Source: Cryobacterium glaciale
GTDB taxonomy: Bacteria > Actinomycetota > Actinomycetes > Actinomycetales > Microbacteriaceae
DNA: 64,000 nt
Assembly (NCBI RefSeq): GCF_004402535.1
Contig: NZ_SOEY01000028.1
Location: 248,001-312,000 of the forward strand
Direction: 5' to 3'
Below are positions 25,247 through 36,962 of the stretch, in pieces; positions within the stretch are counted from its first letter, which is position 1; each line of letters starts with the position of its first letter. A model generated the notes under the pieces. The model made no database searches and was not told where the DNA came from. It worked only from the letters and a program-made list of their open reading frames with translations. Both the position numbers and the translations under genes were made by a program.

Positions 25247-26143
25247 ATGAGCAGATTCACGGACAGCTGGCGCTCGCACCTCCTGGTGACGCTTTCGGGG
25301 AACAGCGACGGGCGGCCCGGCTGGGTCGACGAGATCGAGACCGGCGACAATGCCGGATTCTTCGGTCCGGGAAGTGCGGCCTGGACGGTGCACGGCGGAA
25401 TGGCGACCATGGTCGCCGGTATTCGTGCCCTACTCATGCAGACCCTGCATCCGGGCGCCATGGCCGGTGTTCATGATTGGTCCCGCTATCACGAAGACCC
25501 GCTCGGCCGCCTGGCGGGAACGATCCAATGGCTCGTCACGGTGACCTTCGCCGACACTGTTGTGGCCGAGCGCGAATCGGGCCGCGTCGCCCACTTTCAC
25601 GAACGTGTGGCCGGGACCTACCGCGATGCGCGCGGCGAAAACCGCGCCTACGCCGCGGGGGATCCCGAACTGCTGTCGTGGGTGCACGTGGTGTTCACCG
25701 ACGCATTTCTGCAATCCCACCTGCTCTGGGGCGACGCCATTCCTGGCGGGGCCGACCGCTACGTCAGCGAATGGGCGACCGCCGGCGAACTCATCGGCGT
25801 GCAGGACGCCCCGCATTCCGCGGCTGAGCTCGCCGCCCAGCTCGAGGCTTTTCGCAGTGCCGGGACGCTGAAAAGTGACGACCGCGTCGCCGACGCGGTG
25901 CGGTTCATCCGCTACCCGCCGCTTCGCCGCGGCATGCTGCCGTTCTACCGCATCATGTTCGCCGGCGCCGTGGCATCGCTTCCGCGCGAGTATCGCGGCA
26001 TGCTCGGCCTGAAACGATCCAGTCTGCCCGTCATCTGGGGTACCCGGCTCGTTCTGCGGGTCGTGCGCAGCCTGCTCGGCCCGACTTCGACCTCAGAGGA
26101 TGCCGCCCGCACGCGTCTCGCGCGGCTCGCGCGGGTCGCCTAG
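25247..26143 (+). CDS. Oxygenase MpaB family protein (DUF2236)
   Basis: 298-aa protein of the DUF2236/MpaB family, linked to heme-type oxygenases such as latex-clearing and mycophenolate enzymes. Family blocks are WTVHGGMATMVAGIRALLMQ, TLHPGAMAGVHDWSRYHEDP, TIQWLVTVTFAD, SWVHVVFTDAFLQSH and the C-terminal ReMLPFYRIMF-like region. Histidines in LHPGAM and VHDW are candidate heme contacts. No signal peptide. Substrate unknown. Transcribed alone and convergent with the HAD gene. Confidence 0.85.
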   Translation: MSRFTDSWRSHLLVTLSGNSDGRPGWVDEIETGDNAGFFGPGSAAWTVHGGMATMVAGIRALLMQTLHPGAMAGVHDWSRYHEDPLGRLAGTIQWLVTVTFADTVVAERESGRVAHFHERVAGTYRDARGENRAYAAGDPELLSWVHVVFTDAFLQSHLLWGDAIPGGADRYVSEWATAGELIGVQDAPHSAAELAAQLEAFRSAGTLKSDDRVADAVRFIRYPPLRRGMLPFYRIMFAGAVASLPREYRGMLGLKRSSLPVIWGTRLVLRVVRSLLGPTSTSEDAARTRLARLARVA

Positions 26144-26151
26144 TTTCTCGG

Positions 26152-27009
26152 TCAGATCAAGCCGTGGCGCCGGAAGGCGTTCCAGACGCCGTCATCGAGC
26201 ACGGCCGTCGTGATCTCATCGGCGTGAGCCTTGATGTCAGCGGTGGCGTTGCCCATGGCGATGCCGACTCCGCAGACCTGAAGCATCTCGATGTCATTGC
26301 TGCTGTCGCCGATACCAATCGCGGCTGCCGCGTCGATTCCGAGGTGGTCGAGGAGCTGCAAAATCGTGCTGCCCTTGTTCACCCCGCTGAGCGTCACCTC
26401 GCCGCTGCCCGTTCCCATGTGCGGGATGGTGCCCGTGATGACGTGGAACTCCGAGCTCAGTGCCTCAGACACGCGGTCGTACGCCATCAGATCACCGGCA
26501 AGAAAAACTGATTTCGCGATCCCGGAGTAGCTGAGCGGGCGCACGTTGGCAAACGCCTTTAACGCTGGGTGCTCGTCGAGGTCGGCGACGGAGTGCAGAT
26601 CCGTGCGATCGTCGCCACGGCGCTCCCGATCCTGCTGGAGGTAGGTCGCGAAGCGCGCGCGCACTCCGGGGCTCGGGTAGAGGTGTGTGAGCGATTGCAG
26701 GTAGAAGTCGTACCCTGATTCCTCGTAGAAGCCGACCATGCGGGCGACCGCTTCCTCGGGCATCGTGCGGGCGATCACGAGTTCGTCCCCGACTTCGGCG
26801 AATCCGCCGCCGGCGCTGATCGCGCCGTCGAAGCCGATGTCGCGAATGGCGGGGTAGATCTCCACCGCCGCCCGCCCGGTGCTGAGGTAGACCAGGTGCC
26901 CGTTCTGGCGGGCGGTGCGCACCGCGTCAATCGTCGACGGGGCGATCACCTCCCCGGCGTCGATGAGGGTGCCGTCGACGTCGAGGAACGCGATGCGCGG
27001 GGAAAACAT
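26152..27009 (-). CDS. HAD-superfamily phosphatase, Cof type
   Basis: 285-aa HAD hydrolase with a large C2B-type cap. Motif I DVDGTLID, motif II YLSTGR, the late Lys, and motif III/IV GIGDSSNDIEML. Such enzymes dephosphorylate sugar phosphates or cofactors. ATG 27009 has GGAGG five bases upstream; TTG 27021 within that region is rejected. It follows the 6-phospho-beta-glucosidase gene by 79 bp with a hairpin between, so it is probably the last, less expressed gene of the beta-glucoside operon and may handle sugar phosphate overflow (inference). Confidence 0.87.
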   Translation of the reverse strand: MFSPRIAFLDVDGTLIDAGEVIAPSTIDAVRTARQNGHLVYLSTGRAAVEIYPAIRDIGFDGAISAGGGFAEVGDELVIARTMPEEAVARMVGFYEESGYDFYLQSLTHLYPSPGVRARFATYLQQDRERRGDDRTDLHSVADLDEHPALKAFANVRPLSYSGIAKSVFLAGDLMAYDRVSEALSSEFHVITGTIPHMGTGSGEVTLSGVNKGSTILQLLDHLGIDAAAAIGIGDSSNDIEMLQVCGVGIAMGNATADIKAHADEITTAVLDDGVWNAFRRHGLI

Positions 27010-27025
27010 GTGGTCCTCCAAACGA

Positions 27026-27063
27026 GGCGGTCTTGCGGGACGACACTCGACCGCAAGACCGCC
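27026..27063 (-). terminator. Hairpin between bglA and the HAD gene
   Basis: Perfect 13-bp stem GGCGGTCTTGCGG / CCGCAAGACCGCC with 12-nt loop, directly before the HAD ribosome site. Probably a partial terminator or processing/stability element. Confidence 0.6.
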
Positions 27064-27088
27064 GACTGGTTAATGCCTGGTTTCGACG

Positions 27089-30405
<3,317 letters not shown>

Positions 30406-30467
30406 TCACCTTCCGCCGCTACATCGCGGCTTATCGTGCACAAGGAAGGGATTCACGGATTCTGGGC

Positions 30468-30517
30468 AAAAAAAAGACCTGAACTCATGCACCGCGCAAT
30501 GCGGTGAGAGTCCAGGT
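30468..30517 (-). terminator. Conditional terminator in the bglF leader
   Basis: Read on the minus strand: arm ACCTGGACTC, an inner hairpin (CACCGC / GCGGTG), arm GAGTTCAGGT and then a run of eight T. The upstream arm shares its first bases with the RAT, the arrangement that makes the two structures exclusive. Confidence 0.92.
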
Positions 30518-30543
30518 TTTGCCTGCTTGCGCAGTAACAATCC
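30514..30543 (-). promoter_or_regulatory. Ribonucleic antiterminator (RAT) element
   Basis: A 30-nt element on the minus strand beginning GGATTGTTACTG and ending GCAGGCAAAACCT, essentially the consensus target of BglG/LicT/SacY proteins. When bound, it should keep the terminator open and allow bglF-bglA transcription. Confidence 0.93.
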
Positions 30544-30595
30544 AAGAAGCTTCCACAGGTCGTCTTCGCCCTGTGTCGCCGACGATAGCACACTG

Positions 30596-31483
30596 TCAGG
30601 TGGTCGCGCTATCAACGACCTGATTGGCCAGACGCTCGACGTGCACGATCACGTACAGGAGCTCCTCATCGGTGAGGTCGGAGCCGGTCGCCGCGCTCAC
30701 GTACAGCTTGACGTCGGAGGCGATGGCGTAGGAACGCGGATAGCTGCGCTTGGCGAAGTCGAAGAATGACGTGTCGGTTCCGCGCAGCATCGACTGTGCG
30801 CCCAGGCGCTGCAGCAGAAACTGCACGTGGAGGATGAACCTGGCGTAGTCAGGGCTCGCCGGATCCAGGTGTACGCCGAGGCCGGTCTCCACCGTCTTCA
30901 TCACGTGCTGCACACGTCGAAAGAGCAGCGCCGCGGTGCCGTTCGGTTCATCCCGCGTGGCGTTCAACAGGTGCATCGTGAGAAAAACAGCTTCTTCTTC
31001 GGGAAGCTCGGTCGCGAGGCTCGCACTGACCGACTGGGCCATCGCAGTCGCCGCAGCGAATTCCTGCGGGTGCAGCACGCGCAATTCGGGCATGGCGGCG
31101 CTCGGGATGCGGATGCCCTTCTGCAGGCGCTCGAGGACATATTGCACGTGGTCGATGACGGCGAGCGGCAGGCGGCGGCCCAGGCTGCGGCCCAGCATCC
31201 GTTCGGCTTCGTCGACGGCCCGCGTGACGGCTTCGATCACCGGGTACGGCACGGACGTCAGGAGCTGCCGGGCGTGGTCGGCCTCGCTGCCCTGTTCGAG
31301 GATGAAGGTCTTCTCGACCCTGGCCGGGTCGACGGTGTCGGTCGGGAGCAGTTGGAACCCCAGCCCGCGCCCCATCAGCACCCGTTCCTGACCCGACTTG
31401 TCGACGGAGATGACGACGTTGTTGTTGAGCACTTTGTACACAACCGCTGCCTCAGCGCGCGCCACCCTGGGATCCGTCGCCAT
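30596..31483 (-). CDS. BglG/LicT-type transcriptional antiterminator
   Basis: 295-aa RNA-binding antiterminator. The CAT RNA-binding domain has VVYKVLNNNVVISVD and MGRGLGFQ. Two PRD domains follow with four conserved histidines: IDHVQYVLERL and FLTMHLLNATRDE (PRD1), FILHVQFLLQRL and LYVIVHVERLA (PRD2), phosphorylated by the PTS. About 14 residues precede the usual N-terminus. It is 46 bp after the aminopeptidase gene, with no second RAT upstream, unlike E. coli bgl. It should bind the RAT at 30514-30543. Confidence 0.93.
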   Translation of the reverse strand: MATDPRVARAEAAVVYKVLNNNVVISVDKSGQERVLMGRGLGFQLLPTDTVDPARVEKTFILEQGSEADHARQLLTSVPYPVIEAVTRAVDEAERMLGRSLGRRLPLAVIDHVQYVLERLQKGIRIPSAAMPELRVLHPQEFAAATAMAQSVSASLATELPEEEAVFLTMHLLNATRDEPNGTAALLFRRVQHVMKTVETGLGVHLDPASPDYARFILHVQFLLQRLGAQSMLRGTDTSFFDFAKRSYPRSYAIASDVKLYVSAATGSDLTDEELLYVIVHVERLANQVVDSATT

Positions 31484-31529
31484 AGGACCATTCTAGAGCG
31501 GATGCGTCGGGCCCAGCTCAGGCGAACCG

Positions 31530-32807
31530 TTACTCTTCCGGGGCGAAGAAGGCGGCCGCGGCCTTGCTCAGCGCCTGGGGATCGTTGACGTGGCACAGTT
31601 CTCGCGCGGAATGCATTGACAGCAGCGGCACGCCGACATCGACGACGCGAATGCCGAGCCGGGTCGCGGTGAGCGGCCCGATGGTCGAACCGCAGGGAAC
31701 CGTGTTGTTCGAGACGAATTCCTGGTAGTCAACGTTCGCCTGGGTGCAGGTGCGGGCCCAGAGCGCGGCGCCATGGGCATCCGTCGCGTAGCGCTGGTTG
31801 GCGTTGATCTTGAGCAGCGGGCCACCGCCGAGAATTGGCGTGTTGGCCGGATCGTGACGTTCGGGATAATTCGGGTGCACGGCATGACCGGCGTCGGCGG
31901 ACAGGCACCAGGATTCGGCGTAGGCCTGCAGGCGCTCTGACCCGGTCGCGCCAAGGCCGTGGCCGATCCGGGTGAGAACATCGCCCTGCACCGGGCCGCT
32001 TGCTCCCGAGCGGGACTGGGAGCCGATTTCTTCGTGGTCGAACGCGGCGAGGACGCTGATCGGGCCGTTGTCGGTGGTCCGCTCGCTCGCCCGGATCAGG
32101 GCGCACAGGCCGGCATAGACCGAGGAGAGATTGTCGAGGCGGCCGGCCGCGAACAGCTCGTTGCCGAGCCCGAAGGTGGCGGGCGGCTGGGTGTCAGCGG
32201 TGAGGATGTCGTAACCGGTGACATCCGCTGCCCGCAAGCCGGCCAGGCCGGCGAGGTGGGCCACGAGGTCGGCCTCGGCCGCGTCGCCGACGCCGAAGAC
32301 GGGTGTGAGGTGGCGCTGCCGGTCGAGGGTGAGACCGCTGTTCACCTCGCGGTCGAGGTGCACGGCGAGCTGCGGGATGCGCAGGAACGGTCCGGTGCGC
32401 ACGAGGTGCTCGGTGCCGTCCCGGGTGACCAGGCGGCCGGCGAGCTCGAGCTCGCGGTCCAGCCAGGAGTTCTGCAGCGGCCCGCCGTACACCTCGACGC
32501 CGGCCTGCAGCCAGCCGTGCCCGCCGATCGTGGGCTTGGGTTTGAGTTTGAAACCCGGGGAGTCGGTGTGGGCGCCGAGGATGCGAAACGGGGTAGTTGG
32601 ACCGGCGCCGACCGGCTGCGACCAGGCAATGACGGCGCCGTCGCGCACGACGTAACAGCTCGTGGCGGCAGTACCGGTCCAGCTCTCCGACTCGCTCCGC
32701 CTGGTGAAACCGGCCACGTCGAGTCGCCGGGCGACTTCGGCCGCCGCGTGGTACGACGACGGTGACGCTTGTAGAAAGGCGGAGAAATCAGCGGTGTAGG
32801 CATCCAT
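31530..32807 (-). CDS. M18-family aminopeptidase
   Basis: 425-aa zinc aminopeptidase of the aspartyl aminopeptidase (DNPEP/ApeB) family. Metal and catalytic blocks: LGAHTDSPGFKLKPKP, AAFDHEEIGSQSRSGASG, and HPNYPERHDP near the C-terminus. It is cytosolic, with no signal peptide. Upstream of the bgl antiterminator by 46 bp, so possibly cotranscribed, although the pathway link is not obvious. ATG 32807 begins MDAYTADFSAFL. Confidence 0.9.
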   Translation of the reverse strand: MDAYTADFSAFLQASPSSYHAAAEVARRLDVAGFTRRSESESWTGTAATSCYVVRDGAVIAWSQPVGAGPTTPFRILGAHTDSPGFKLKPKPTIGGHGWLQAGVEVYGGPLQNSWLDRELELAGRLVTRDGTEHLVRTGPFLRIPQLAVHLDREVNSGLTLDRQRHLTPVFGVGDAAEADLVAHLAGLAGLRAADVTGYDILTADTQPPATFGLGNELFAAGRLDNLSSVYAGLCALIRASERTTDNGPISVLAAFDHEEIGSQSRSGASGPVQGDVLTRIGHGLGATGSERLQAYAESWCLSADAGHAVHPNYPERHDPANTPILGGGPLLKINANQRYATDAHGAALWARTCTQANVDYQEFVSNNTVPCGSTIGPLTATRLGIRVVDVGVPLLSMHSARELCHVNDPQALSKAAAAFFAPEE

Positions 32808-32856
32808 TCATCCATCCAACCACCGCACGGGGACAGCGGATGCCGCGGGCCGCGTG

Positions 32857-33594
32857 CTACGAGTCGTTCGGTGCGTCGGACTGCAGCGCGGCGCGAGCGA
32901 AGGCGGCACCACCGACGGTGACCGTGCCGCGGTCGCCGTGCCAGGCCTCGGTCTGCTCGAACGCGCCGAGCCGGTCGAGCAGGCGCCACTTGGTGTCGAC
33001 GAGGCGCCAGACCGACTCTGTCGTCGGCTCCTGGCCATCGGACTGCACCCAGCCGAGCGAGCCCAGTGCGCGCGACAGGGTCGTGAGATAGTCTTCGCGG
33101 CGGGCAAGGCCGCGGGTCGCGACGAACAGCAGCAGCAGGCGGGTGGCGTCACTCACAGCGGGCGTCCGACTGTGGTGGATGGTGCGGGCCAGGTGCCACC
33201 AGAGCTCGCGAGGCGACCCGGAGAGGGCGGTGCTCTTTCTGGTGAGCACGAGCATCCCCTTGCTGATCCGCAGCAATCCGACGTCGCGCAGGTGCCCGCG
33301 TAGTTCCTGCAGCGGACGCAGATGCACTTCGCGGTTGACGCTGATCGGCCAGCCCCAGTCGAGCTCGGCGGACGCCTCGATGACGATGGCCGGCGGCAGG
33401 TGCCCGGCCTTGGTCAAGCGGATGCCGTCGGCGCCGACCCGGGTCAGGATCCACTGCGCCGGGGCAACCATGCGCGCCATTGCTCGCTCCTGCAGCAGGA
33501 TCGGATCGTTCACCCGCGCCTGCCCGATGAGTCGGCGAAAACCGACAACGGCCTGTTCCGGCAGTCGCGTTTCGATCTCCTGAATCACATTCAC
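32857..33594 (-). CDS. Hypothetical protein with two similar modules
   Basis: 245 aa, no signal peptide or membrane segment. The central part (ILTRVGADGIRLTKAGHLPP to LRDVGLLRISKGMLVLTRKS) has the look of a helix-turn-helix or pRiA4b ORF-3-like C-terminal region: Leu-Thr-x-x-Gly-x-Leu-Pro-Pro followed by a Gly-Leu-Leu-Arg-x-x-x-Gly-x-Leu step. The C-terminal third repeats a similar Leu-Gly-x-Leu-Trp / LLDRLGAF pattern. I do not recognise a named family with certainty. It is 49 bp upstream of the aminopeptidase gene on the same strand. Confidence 0.7.
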   Translation of the reverse strand: MNVIQEIETRLPEQAVVGFRRLIGQARVNDPILLQERAMARMVAPAQWILTRVGADGIRLTKAGHLPPAIVIEASAELDWGWPISVNREVHLRPLQELRGHLRDVGLLRISKGMLVLTRKSTALSGSPRELWWHLARTIHHSRTPAVSDATRLLLLFVATRGLARREDYLTTLSRALGSLGWVQSDGQEPTTESVWRLVDTKWRLLDRLGAFEQTEAWHGDRGTVTVGGAAFARAALQSDAPNDS

Positions 33595-33693
33595 CCACCG
33601 AGCCTACTGAGCGATCCGGTTCCGGGGCGACGGATGCCCCGCGACACGCGCGGTGGACCCGCCCTCAGCGTCCGCGGGGCTCAGCAGGTGTGT

Positions 33694-34458
33694 CTACCGG
33701 ACGGGTTCGGCGGGGGACTTGACCAACAGCACAACGCCGAGCCCCAGCCACCACAGCATTCCGAGTGGGATCAGTGCCATGGAGGCGAACCAAAGAAACC
33801 CGGGGAAGTCGATACGTGCTGCCGTCAGGAATGGCCCAGCCATGAGCATCACGAGACGGAGGCCGGCGACTAATCCCAGGACACACAACCAGATCGGAAG
33901 GGAGCGGGAGCGAGCCCCGGCCACACAGATGCCCACGGACCAGACACCGAGCGCAATGAGGCTCGCCCCCAGGAAACCATGGGTTCCCAACATCTGAATG
34001 GTGAGGTAGGCGGACTCGCCCCATCCGCTATTGACCGAGTCGATGTACAGCAACGGCCCCACCGACTCGCGCAAGACCCCGTGCATGAACAAGAACGCAG
34101 CCGCAAAAAGTCCGAGTGCGCTCAAGCTTCGGCGAGTGATGCCACTCGTGCGTGGCGCAAGCACATCTGAGATAGCGAAACTCGCCACGATGTAAGCGAG
34201 TGCCATGATGAATTCTGCGACCGCCGCCAGAGCGTAAAACTGCGGATACTGGCGCAGATATTCGAGGCTCACTGCGGGGTTGTCGGTGTCATCGAAACCG
34301 AGAACCGGCCCCATGAGCTCAAGTGCAAACATCGCGATGCCTGCGAGCCCGGCGATGATCACCGCTATCCCGCCTGCCCGCAACGCTGTCCGATTGGTGT
34401 TCCCGGCCGCCGTCTTCACCGGCGCGGTACTGCTGATGTGTTCGCTGGTTGCACGCAT
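33694..34458 (-). CDS. DUF4386-like membrane protein
   Basis: 254-aa integral membrane protein with about six to seven hydrophobic segments (AVIIAGLAGIAMFALEL, ALAAVAEFIMALAYIVASFA, ALGLFAAAFLFMHGVL, LGASLIALGVWSVGICVA, LCVLGLVAGLRLVMLMA, ALIPLGMLWWLGLGVVLLV). The overall pattern fits DUF4386. AGGAGG stands before ATG 34458. Function unknown; transcribed alone and divergent from recQ. Confidence 0.75.
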   Translation of the reverse strand: MRATSEHISSTAPVKTAAGNTNRTALRAGGIAVIIAGLAGIAMFALELMGPVLGFDDTDNPAVSLEYLRQYPQFYALAAVAEFIMALAYIVASFAISDVLAPRTSGITRRSLSALGLFAAAFLFMHGVLRESVGPLLYIDSVNSGWGESAYLTIQMLGTHGFLGASLIALGVWSVGICVAGARSRSLPIWLCVLGLVAGLRLVMLMAGPFLTAARIDFPGFLWFASMALIPLGMLWWLGLGVVLLVKSPAEPVR

Positions 34459-34669
34459 AGCGCACTCCTCCTGATCGCTTGCGCGCTGGCAGGATTGGCG
34501 AGCCGGTCACGGTATCGCGATGCGCTGAACAGTACGCGCAAAGTCGGCCGGGCGGAATGGATTCTCCAGGCGCCTCCCCGGCCATGAACGCATGACCATA
34601 GCCGATTTTCGCATCGGCGACCAGCCGAGCGCGATCGGGAATGTCGGCGGCATCTGGCACGCTGGGAGG

Positions 34670-36817
34670 ATGACCGACACTCGCGCATCCGCTCTGGCCA
34701 TTCTGCGTACCCTCGTGGGCCAGGGCGACGCGGACTTTCACACGGGACAGTACGAGGCCATCGAAACCCTCGTCGACCTCCGCCGCCGCGCGCTCGTGGT
34801 ACAGCGCACCGGGTGGGGCAAATCGGCCGTGTACTTCGTGGCCACCCTGCTGCTGCGACGCCAGGGCGCCGGCCCGACCATTCTGGTCTCGCCCCTGCTG
34901 GCACTGATGCGCGACCAGGTCGCCGCCGCGGCCCGCGCCGGCGTGCGGGCGGTGTCGATCAACTCGTCGAACGCCCACGAGTGGACCGACGTGCTGCGCC
35001 AGCTCGACGCCGACGAGGTCGATGTTCTGCTGGTGTCGCCCGAACGACTGAACAATCCGTCCTTTCGCGATGAACAGCTGCCCGCCCTGATCGCCCGGGT
35101 CGGCCTGCTCGTGGTCGATGAAGCGCACTGCATCTCCGACTGGGGCCACGATTTTCGCCCGGACTACCGCCGCCTGCGCGACCTGATCGCGCAGATGCCG
35201 GCTGGCGTGCCCGTGCTCGCCACGACGGCCACCGCCAACAGCCGCGTCGTGCAGGATGTCGCGGAGCAGGTCGGCATGGTCACCACCGGCTTCGAGGGTG
35301 CCGGCACGATCGCCGGCACCGCCGAGGTCGTCACCATTCGCGGCCCGCTCGCCCGCTCCTCGCTGCGGCTCGGCGTGCTGCGCCTGCCCGATTCGCGCGC
35401 CCGTCTGGCCTGGCTGCTCAGCCATCTCGGCGACCTGCCGGGCAGCGGCATCATCTACACCCTCACCGTGGCGGCCGCCGAAGATACCGCCCGGCTGCTC
35501 CGCGAGGCCGGTCACGCGGTGCGCGCCTATACCGGGCAGACCGACACGGCCGAACGTGAAGAATCCGAGGGGCTGCTCAAGACCAACCAGGTCAAGGCGC
35601 TCATTGCGACGAGTGCTCTCGGCATGGGGTTCGACAAACCCGACCTCGGCTTCGTGCTGCACCTCGGGGCCCCATCCTCCCCCGTCGCCTACTACCAGCA
35701 GGTCGGTCGCGCCGGCCGTGCCACAGCCTCGGCCGACGTGCTGCTGCTGCCCGGCGCCGAAGACGAAGCCATCTGGCACTATTTCGCCACCGCCTCGATG
35801 CCCAACCAGGCCAAGGCCCTCGCCGTTCTCGGCGCGCTCGAATCCGCCGGCGCTCCCCTGTCGACCCCGGCCCTCGAGGCCAGGGTTGACCTTCGCCGCA
35901 CCCCGCTCGAGCTGCTCCTGAAGGTGCTCGACGTCGACGGCGCCGTGCGCCGGGTCAAGGGCGGCTGGCAGTCCACCGGGCAGCCCTGGGTCTACGACGA
36001 GGAGCGCTACGAACGCATCGCTACAGCCCGGCTCGGTGAGCAGAAGTCGATGCTCGAATTTGAAACCACCACCGGCTGCCGCATGGAATTCCTGCAACGC
36101 GCCCTCGACGACGACACCGCCGTGGCCTGTGGTCGCTGCGATAACTGCCAGGGCGCCTGGTATCCCAGTGATGTGGCCGAGGGCGCAGCGGCCACAGCCG
36201 CGAAGTCGCTCGACCGGGTCGGCGTCGCCATCGACGTGCGCGCCCAATGGCCCACCGGCATGAGCAGCCTCGGCGTCGCGGCCACCGGCAAGATCCCGGT
36301 CACCGAACGAGCCGAGCCCGGTCGCGCGCTGGCCCGGCTGACCGACCTCGGCTGGGGCGGCCCCCTGCGTGACCTGTTCGCGACCGGCCAAGCGGATGCC
36401 GCAGCCCCGCCCGCGATGCTGGCAGCCTGTGTGCGTGTTCTCGCCGAGTGGGGGTGGGCCGAACGACCGGCGGCGATCGTCTCGATGCCGTCGCGGCGGC
36501 ATCCGCTGGCCGTTGATTCGGTGGCCCGTTCCCTCTCGGAAGTCGGCCGATTGCCGTGGCTCGGCGCCCTGGACTGGGCAAACGGCGGCCCCACCGGCGA
36601 GCCGGGCGGTAACAGCGCCTACCGACTGGCGAGTGTCTGGGACCGCTTCACCGTCGGACCCGAACTGGCCTCGGCACTCGCCCCGTTCGCCGGGCGCCCC
36701 ATTCTGCTCATCGACGATGTCGCCGACAGCCGATGGACCCTGACCGTGGCGGCCCGCGTACTCCGCCGGCACGGCGCCTCGGCCGTGCTGCCGTTCACCC
36801 TGGCCCTTCGCTCGTAG
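34670..36817 (+). CDS. recQ: RecQ-type DNA helicase with C-terminal phosphoribosyltransferase-like domain
   Basis: 3'-5' ATP-dependent DNA helicase of 715 aa. Motif I RTGWGKS, motif II DEAHCISDWGHDFRPDYRRL, motif III ATTATAN, motif VI QQVGRAGRA. The zinc-binding region is GCRMEFLQRAL then ACGRCDNCQG. Instead of an HRDC domain the C-terminus carries PILLIDDVADSRWTLTVAARVL, a PRPP-loop-like motif of ComF-type phosphoribosyltransferases, seen in actinobacterial RecQ-like proteins. GGGAGG directly abuts ATG 34670, too close for a normal ribosome site, so translation may be leaderless or start elsewhere. Confidence 0.9.
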   Translation: MTDTRASALAILRTLVGQGDADFHTGQYEAIETLVDLRRRALVVQRTGWGKSAVYFVATLLLRRQGAGPTILVSPLLALMRDQVAAAARAGVRAVSINSSNAHEWTDVLRQLDADEVDVLLVSPERLNNPSFRDEQLPALIARVGLLVVDEAHCISDWGHDFRPDYRRLRDLIAQMPAGVPVLATTATANSRVVQDVAEQVGMVTTGFEGAGTIAGTAEVVTIRGPLARSSLRLGVLRLPDSRARLAWLLSHLGDLPGSGIIYTLTVAAAEDTARLLREAGHAVRAYTGQTDTAEREESEGLLKTNQVKALIATSALGMGFDKPDLGFVLHLGAPSSPVAYYQQVGRAGRATASADVLLLPGAEDEAIWHYFATASMPNQAKALAVLGALESAGAPLSTPALEARVDLRRTPLELLLKVLDVDGAVRRVKGGWQSTGQPWVYDEERYERIATARLGEQKSMLEFETTTGCRMEFLQRALDDDTAVACGRCDNCQGAWYPSDVAEGAAATAAKSLDRVGVAIDVRAQWPTGMSSLGVAATGKIPVTERAEPGRALARLTDLGWGGPLRDLFATGQADAAAPPAMLAACVRVLAEWGWAERPAAIVSMPSRRHPLAVDSVARSLSEVGRLPWLGALDWANGGPTGEPGGNSAYRLASVWDRFTVGPELASALAPFAGRPILLIDDVADSRWTLTVAARVLRRHGASAVLPFTLALRS

Positions 36818-36962
36818 CCCCTCTTCGGGCGTACTCGGAATATTTGGGGCTTGCGGCTCCTTGTTACGCTGAGTAGGCCGCCACCCGCGGTCTCCGCACA
36901 CTCTGGGGCAGCACCCGCACGACCCGCGCTCTCCCCACCTAGTTCGTTAGGCGTTCCTCTTC

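Noticed and set aside
36818-36962. Possible riboswitch upstream of the cystine-type transporter
   Set aside because: No conserved riboswitch core or stable alternative hairpins could be recognised in the 145-bp gap.
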